Assembly (NCBI GenBank): GCA_016776705.1
Contig: JADHSW010000110.1
Location: 1-9,636 of the forward strand
Direction of reading: 5' to 3'
DNA: 9,636 bases
Source: Rhodospirillales bacterium
GTDB taxonomy: Bacteria > Pseudomonadota > Alphaproteobacteria > Rhodospirillales > JABHCV01
Shown: positions 5,404 through 9,636 of the stretch, one piece after another
Layout of the letters: the number at the start of each line of letters is the position of its first letter
Position numbering within the stretch: the stretch's first letter is position 1
Notes under the pieces: model-generated
The model's input: the letters and a program-made list of their open reading frames with translations, nothing else
Told to the model about the DNA's origin: nothing
Databases searched by the model: none
Position numbers and translations under genes: made by a program

Positions 5404-6831
5404 CTACAACAGCGAATTCACGCTTGAAGAGATCGCAACCTTGCCGTTGGTCGTATAGGCCTCGTGATTGGCTTCAAGATGGCTGAGCTTGTACTGGTAA
5501 TTAACCATGATGCCTGAGGACTGCCCCAATCCCTTGTCAGACAGATCGCCCTTCCAGTTCAGGCGCTGTATGCGCGCGCCGTTGGACAGGTGGAAATGGG
5601 CAACGGGATCAAGGGCGATCAAGTCCCCTTCCGGTCTTTTCTCTTGGGCCAGATACCGGGCCGCAAGTCGCATCAGCAGCCCCTGCAAGGCATCCGAGAT
5701 CTGCTGGTCTTCAGTCCAGTTGCGATCATCAAGCAGGACTTTCAGCTTTCCCTTGGCGCCACTGGATTTCACGCCAACGGCGTTCAGGGCCTTGCGTTCC
5801 GCCGGGGTCAGCAAATCCTTGTCGCCAATGGATAAGCGTCTGTCCAGCCATGATCTGAAACCGGGAAGCGGTGACAGGGTGGCGAAGGTTTTCAGGTTTT
5901 CAAACTCGTTTGATAAAGAACTGACGACTCGTTTGATCAGGAAATTACCGAAACTGATTCCCGCCAGGCCTTTTTGCGCATTGGATATGGAATAAAAAAC
6001 AGCCGTGTCGGCGTTGGCCGGGTCAATAACCGGGGCGTCTTCGTCAAGCAGGGCCTGAACACTGGCCGACATACCGTCAACCAGGGCCACTTCAACGAAA
6101 ATCAGGGGTTCATCGGGCATCCGCGGGTGAAAAAAACCAAAACAGCGACGATCCGAATCCAGACGATTTTTAAGATCATCCCAGCTTTCGATGGCATGCA
6201 CGGCCTCATAGGCGATCAGTTTTTCCAGAATACTGGCAGACGAGCTATCCCATGAAATCCTGCGAAGCTCAAGAAAGTCCACATCGAACCATGTGGCAAG
6301 TAGCCCCTTCAGGTCCTGTTCAAGGCCCTTCAAGGCGATATCACTACCCGCAGCACCAATAAGATCGGCACGCATATCGACCAGGAACTTCACCCCTTCT
6401 GGCAAGGCGTTAAACTGGGTCAGAATCTTGACGCGTGGCGGTTCCAGGACCTTCCTTAAGGCCGCTTCCGCTTTTTTACGCGCTGCCGGTCCATCGGCCT
6501 TTTGCAGGTCTGCAACCGCGGCATCGACGGCTTCGTGATTGACATCGAAGTTTTCCGCAAGAACCTTCAAAAAACGAATCCTTCCGGTTTCGTTCAGGGC
6601 CAGATAGGCCCGTCCCAGCGCCGCTGCACGGGCGCGGGCCGATACCTCGCCACCCCGGGTTTCAAGGCAGGCGCGCATTTGCTCAAGCAAACGCCCGGCA
6701 TCGCTGTCGGGAAGGTCCGGTTGCAGTGTGGCGGACGACTCGTTGTATTCAGAACTGGCAATACCCTTCCAGGCGCTTCCCAGTTTTTTCAGGGCACGTT
6801 CAAGAAACCCGGATTTGTTTTCTTCACTCAT
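5404..6831 (-). CDS. Malonyl-CoA decarboxylase
   Basis: The enzyme converts malonyl-CoA to acetyl-CoA and CO2. The 475-residue product matches the MLYCD/MatA family across its length. Residues 1 to about 185 are the helical N-terminal domain, and the rest is the acetyltransferase-like catalytic domain. Family signatures are FYSISNAQKGLAGISFGNFL (279-298), holding the serine region of the active site, DPVAHFHLSNGARIQRLNW (408-426), whose His414 matches the catalytic histidine, and the closing block SSGIMVNYQYKL...NHEAY..GKVA. There is no signal peptide. The ATG overlaps the nnr stop as ATGA, and no ribosome-binding site is visible before it (the upstream bases are CAACAATCCCCC), so it probably depends on translational coupling. 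No malonyl-CoA synthetase or malonate transporter is adjacent, unlike matABC clusters, so removal of surplus malonyl-CoA is a likelier role than malonate catabolism (inference). Confidence 0.93.
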   Translation of the reverse strand: MSEENKSGFLERALKKLGSAWKGIASSEYNESSATLQPDLPDSDAGRLLEQMRACLETRGGEVSARARAAALGRAYLALNETGRIRFLKVLAENFDVNHEAVDAAVADLQKADGPAARKKAEAALRKVLEPPRVKILTQFNALPEGVKFLVDMRADLIGAAGSDIALKGLEQDLKGLLATWFDVDFLELRRISWDSSSASILEKLIAYEAVHAIESWDDLKNRLDSDRRCFGFFHPRMPDEPLIFVEVALVDGMSASVQALLDEDAPVIDPANADTAVFYSISNAQKGLAGISFGNFLIKRVVSSLSNEFENLKTFATLSPLPGFRSWLDRRLSIGDKDLLTPAERKALNAVGVKSSGAKGKLKVLLDDRNWTEDQQISDALQGLLMRLAARYLAQEKRPEGDLIALDPVAHFHLSNGARIQRLNWKGDLSDKGLGQSSGIMVNYQYKLSHLEANHEAYTTNGKVAISSSVNSLL

Positions 6832-8309
6832 GGGGGATTGTTGGCATCAATTTCCAGGGCGCGCAAGACACCTGAAAGGGATTTAGCCAAATCTTCTGCG
6901 ATCAGGCCGGGACCAAAGCTTGTCGCCGCCCTGCCGTGCAGCCAGCAGGCCGCCGATGCAGCGTTGAAAATGTCCATTCCCTGGGCCAGTAATCCCACTG
7001 CAAACCCTGCCAGCACATCCCCCGAACCCGCCGTCGCCAGGGTTGGTGGCGCGCCCTCGTTTATGACGGCGCGGCCATCGGGCATAGCGATTACCGTATC
7101 CGCCCCCTTCAACAATACCGCGGCACCACTTACAGCCGCGGCTTCACGTGTTAGATTAACTTTGTTATCTTCTAAATTGAAAAGTCTTGCAAATTCGCCA
7201 TCATGCGGAGTCAGCAAAACAGGCCCTGCACCACTAATCGCCGAAAACAGCGTATCGGGATCATTGGCGAAGACGCTCAAGGCATCGGCGTCCAGGACTG
7301 TCGGCTTACCCGATTGAAGTGCCGCCAGAACCAGCATGCGCGTACGCCCATTTACTCCACAGCCGGGGCCGACCAGGACGGCGTTCTTTCGTCGGTCAGA
7401 AAGCAATTCGAGAAAGGCTTCCTCGTCATCAATCCTGTTAATAATATTGCCCGGATCACCCGCCGCGTAGGCATCGAAAGCAGCAGATGGCACGGCGATG
7501 GTTGCCAGGCCAGCGCCAATCCTTCGCGCCGCCGTCGCCGCCAGACGCGCCGCCCCTGTCATTTCGCCGCCACCCACAATCAGGGCATGACCATGACTGT
7601 ACTTGTTATCCACGGAAGACGCCTGCGGGTAGTCCCTGATCCACAAATCCGGGCCATTTGAGAAAGTCTGAGGATTGATCTGCAACAGAACGTCCTCGGG
7701 GATTCCGATATCGACAACAACAACCTCACCCATCAGATCGCGCCCCGGAAGCAGCATGTGTCCGGGTTTGCGCCTGAAGAAGGTAACCGTCAGGGAACAT
7801 TTTGGCGCTGTCCCCATAATCTCGCCGCTGTCCCCATCAACGCCGCTAGGCACATCGACACCAACACAATCCAGATCTAGGCTGTTGATGGCTTCAACGA
7901 TGTCTTTGGCCCTGCCCTCAAGCGGGCGCGTCAAACCGGCACCAAACAGGGCGTCAACGACCAGCGCATCCTTACTCAGGATTGATGGCTCAAGGGGCAA
8001 AACCGCGCCCTGCCAGAGTTCGGCGTTTGCCGCAGCATCTCCTTTAAGGTTTTCGATTTCCCCAAGGGAGGCCAGTCGAACCGGCCATCCCGCATCTGCC
8101 AAAAGGCGGGCGACGACGAATCCATCGCCGCCATTGTTCCCAGGCCCACACAAAACGACAACCGGACGCAGTTGCCATCGCCGGGTAATGTCCTCGGTAA
8201 CGCCTAGACCTGCCGCCTCCATCAACACCATGCCGGGAATACCGACGGCAATGGCGGCGTTATCCGCGCTTGTCATCTGCTGGACGCTTAACAAGGCATT
8301 TTTCATCAT
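6828..8309 (-). CDS. nnr: Bifunctional NAD(P)H-hydrate repair enzyme (epimerase and ADP-dependent dehydratase)
   Basis: Nnr rescues NADH and NADPH that have been hydrated by heat or side reactions. The N-terminal YjeF-type domain interconverts the R and S hydrates, and the C-terminal ribokinase-like domain dehydrates the S form using ADP. The 493 residues have the normal fused length. The epimerase half (about 1-225) shows GPGNNGGDG (55-63), VVDALFGAGLTRP (117-129) and DVPSGVDGDSG (152-162). The dehydratase half shows KYSHGHALIVGGG (236-248), MTGAARLAATAARRIGAGL (250-268), TPHDGE (367-372), KGADTVI (401-407) and AGSGD (427-431), with the presumed catalytic Asp431. The start is one of two adjacent ATGs (8309 or 8306); no strong ribosome-binding site is seen. 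The gene overlaps malonyl-CoA decarboxylase by 4 bases and diverges from dadA across 81 bases. Confidence 0.96.
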   Translation of the reverse strand: MMKNALLSVQQMTSADNAAIAVGIPGMVLMEAAGLGVTEDITRRWQLRPVVVLCGPGNNGGDGFVVARLLADAGWPVRLASLGEIENLKGDAAANAELWQGAVLPLEPSILSKDALVVDALFGAGLTRPLEGRAKDIVEAINSLDLDCVGVDVPSGVDGDSGEIMGTAPKCSLTVTFFRRKPGHMLLPGRDLMGEVVVVDIGIPEDVLLQINPQTFSNGPDLWIRDYPQASSVDNKYSHGHALIVGGGEMTGAARLAATAARRIGAGLATIAVPSAAFDAYAAGDPGNIINRIDDEEAFLELLSDRRKNAVLVGPGCGVNGRTRMLVLAALQSGKPTVLDADALSVFANDPDTLFSAISGAGPVLLTPHDGEFARLFNLEDNKVNLTREAAAVSGAAVLLKGADTVIAMPDGRAVINEGAPPTLATAGSGDVLAGFAVGLLAQGMDIFNAASAACWLHGRAATSFGPGLIAEDLAKSLSGVLRALEIDANNPP

Positions 8310-8342
8310 TAGAACACCATACAGGTTTCAATCATTCCTGAC

Positions 8343-8373
8343 TTGATCTAGTTTGCCGCCAAACGGGTAAAAT
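8343..8373 (+). promoter_or_regulatory. Candidate dadA promoter with a dyad in the spacer
   Basis: TTGATC (8343-8348) and TAAAAT (8368-8373, five of six matches to the -10 consensus) are separated by 19 bases, longer than ideal. The spacer holds the perfect dyad GTTTG-CCGC-CAAAC (8351-8364), placed where a bound repressor or activator could act. The gap also has to serve divergent nnr, for which no convincing promoter is seen. Confidence 0.35.
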
Positions 8374-8376
8374 CCC

Positions 8377-8394
8377 ATGGAAAAAGAAGCATGA
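8377..8394 (+). CDS. Possible 5-codon leader ORF overlapping the dadA start
   Basis: ATG at 8377 opens a five-codon frame (MEKEA) whose TGA overlaps the dadA ATG as ATGA (8391-8394). dadA itself lacks a well-placed ribosome-binding site: the purine run AAAAAGAAG ends only one base before its ATG. Translation of the mini-frame could therefore couple into dadA. It may equally be chance, and no ribosome-binding site is evident for the mini-frame. Confidence 0.2.
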   Translation: MEKEA

Positions 8395-9636
8395 CAACAC
8401 TGGTTCTAGGCGCCGGAGTGATTGGCGTCACGACTGCGTATTACCTTGCCAGAACGGGGCAAAAGGTGATCGTCGTCGAACGCCAGCCGGGACCGGCGCT
8501 TGAGACCAGTTTCGCCAATGGTGGGCAGATTTCCGCCTGTCATACGGAACCCTGGGCGACGCCGGCAACCTTGCCCAAAGTCATCAAATGGTTGGGGCGC
8601 GACGATGCGCCTTTGAAATTCCGTCTGAAAGCCGATCCGGCACTTTGGTCGTGGTGCCTGAAATTCCTGGTCAATTGCACAGAAAACCGGGCCAACACCA
8701 ATATTGAGAGGATGCTGCGCATCGCCCTATACAGCCGCGATTCCCTGGCTGAATTAAGGCGGGAAACCGGTATCGAGTACGACCAGTTAAGCAAGGGCAT
8801 CCTGCATGTCTACCGGGATGAGCGTGAGCTTAAAGTGGCTGAAAGACGCGCGAAGGCAATGAATGAGCTGGGGCTGGCGCGTCATGCTCTGGATGTTGCC
8901 GCTTGCGTCGCCCTGGAACCGGCCCTGGGCCGGGCAGCAAACGGCAATCATTTGTGTGGCGGCCTGTACACACCCGGCGACGAAAGCGGTGATGCCCACG
9001 CCTTTACGACGGCGCTTGCCAGCCTTGCCACTGAGCTGGGGGTAGAATTCCAGTACGATTGCCCGATCAGCCGATTGATTATCAGGAACGGTCAGTTCAC
9101 GGGCATTGAAACTCCCAAAGGAATCTTCGAGGCAAAAGCCTGTGTCGTCGCACTGGGAAGCTACAGCCCCTTGCTGCTTAAACCTCACGGCATTCATCTG
9201 CCCGTGTACCCGGCCAAGGGCTATTCCGTCACCTTAGCGGTCGAAAACTTGAAGGAAGCCCCAAGCGTCAGCCTGATTCAGGATGAATTGAAGCTGGTGT
9301 ATTCCCGGCTGGGCAATCGCTTGCGCATCGCCGGAACCGCAGAAATTGCCGGTTACGATGACCAGATTGATGAAAAACGGGCGGGATATATCCTGCGCGC
9401 CGCCCTCGAGCTATTCCCCGATTGCGCAAATCCTGAAACTGCGGAGTTCTGGGCCGGGCTAAGACCCAAGACACCGGACAGCGTCCCGGTTCTGGGGCCG
9501 ACAAAGATCGAAAACCTTTTCCTGAACACCGGTCACGGCACCCTGGGCTGGACCATGGCTTGTGGATCGGGAAAGGTCCTGGCTGATCTGATTTCTGGGA
9601 AACAGCCTGCTATTGATTTAAAGGGATTGAAAATTG
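8391..9636 (+). CDS. dadA: D-amino acid dehydrogenase (DadA), lacking its last residues at the window edge
   Basis: DadA is a FAD-dependent, membrane-associated enzyme that oxidatively deaminates D-amino acids such as D-alanine to 2-oxo acids and ammonia, passing electrons to the respiratory chain. The 415 visible residues begin MTTLVLGAGVIGVTTAYYLA, with the dinucleotide-binding motif GAGVIG at 7-12. They continue with the DadA-typical block ALETSFANGGQIS and the nearby PWATP...KVIKWLG. Near the C-terminus WAGLRPKTPD (354-363) and NTGHGTLGW (379-387) form the usual FAD-binding end of the family. E. coli DadA has 432 residues, so only a short tail should be missing; no stop is reached. It is the only plus-strand gene and is divergent from nnr. 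No alanine racemase is visible, though one may lie beyond the edge. A related glycine or D-amino acid oxidase is possible, but the match to DadA is specific. Confidence 0.92.
   Translation, partial: MTTLVLGAGVIGVTTAYYLARTGQKVIVVERQPGPALETSFANGGQISACHTEPWATPATLPKVIKWLGRDDAPLKFRLKADPALWSWCLKFLVNCTENRANTNIERMLRIALYSRDSLAELRRETGIEYDQLSKGILHVYRDERELKVAERRAKAMNELGLARHALDVAACVALEPALGRAANGNHLCGGLYTPGDESGDAHAFTTALASLATELGVEFQYDCPISRLIIRNGQFTGIETPKGIFEAKACVVALGSYSPLLLKPHGIHLPVYPAKGYSVTLAVENLKEAPSVSLIQDELKLVYSRLGNRLRIAGTAEIAGYDDQIDEKRAGYILRAALELFPDCANPETAEFWAGLRPKTPDSVPVLGPTKIENLFLNTGHGTLGWTMACGSGKVLADLISGKQPAIDLKGLKI

Noticed and set aside
6502..7317. A 271-codon open frame on the plus strand across nnr and malonyl-CoA decarboxylase
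   Set aside because: It is antisense to two well-supported genes, spans their junction, and its product shows no recognisable domain. Such open antisense frames are common over coding DNA of this base composition.
7675..8346. A 223-codon plus-strand open frame opposite nnr
   Set aside because: The product is rich in Ser, Pro and Arg with no recognisable motif, as expected for a shadow of the nnr coding strand.
8787..9197. Minus-strand open frame of 136 codons opposite dadA
   Set aside because: The plus-strand frame reads as DadA without a break; the antisense frame has no family signature.
1..9636. Mobile elements, CRISPR arrays, toxin-antitoxin or phage-defence genes
   Set aside because: All eight genes belong to well-known core families; no direct-repeat arrays, transposase fragments or compositional islands were seen by eye. 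The tRNA-Leu gene shows no integrase next to it and no duplicated attachment-like 3' end beyond the 6-base GCCCGC repeat.

Overview
The window looks like ordinary chromosomal DNA from an alphaproteobacterium, most likely in or near the Rhodospirillales. The evidence is the wording of the ClpX, ClpP and Lon proteins, the trigger factor–clpP–clpX–lon gene order, and a perfect CtrA-type box. GC content is moderate, by eye a little over half. I see no insertion sequence, phage gene, CRISPR array or sign of recent transfer. No stretch longer than about 230 bases lacks a gene.

Layout. Seven of the eight genes lie on the minus strand, so they read from right to left. From about 8309 down to 5404 there is a tight two-gene unit: nnr (repair of hydrated NAD(P)H) overlaps a malonyl-CoA decarboxylase gene by 4 bases. 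A strong promoter-like sequence at 5339-5366, with a GC-rich discriminator, then leads into a tRNA-Leu(UAG) gene (5254-5170). Fifty-four bases further on starts the protein quality-control cluster: tig (trigger factor), clpP, clpX and lon. lon is cut by the left edge. At the right edge a single divergent plus-strand gene, dadA (D-amino acid dehydrogenase), is cut just before its stop codon.

How the genes work together. Trigger factor receives nascent chains at the ribosome, and ClpX with ClpP, and Lon, degrade proteins that fail or must be removed. The gaps between these genes (111, 225 and 214 bases) contain hairpins and candidate control sites: a heat-shock (sigma-32) promoter candidate before lon, a perfect TTAA-N7-TTAA CtrA box between clpP and clpX, and a long imperfect hairpin between tig and clpP. 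nnr and malonyl-CoA decarboxylase could both be seen as clearing unwanted metabolites (inference). dadA is probably independent of them.

I found no clearly new biological system. The observations most worth checking are the CtrA box upstream of clpX, the tig-clpP hairpin, the tRNA-Leu 3' flank, and the nnr/malonyl-CoA decarboxylase coupling.
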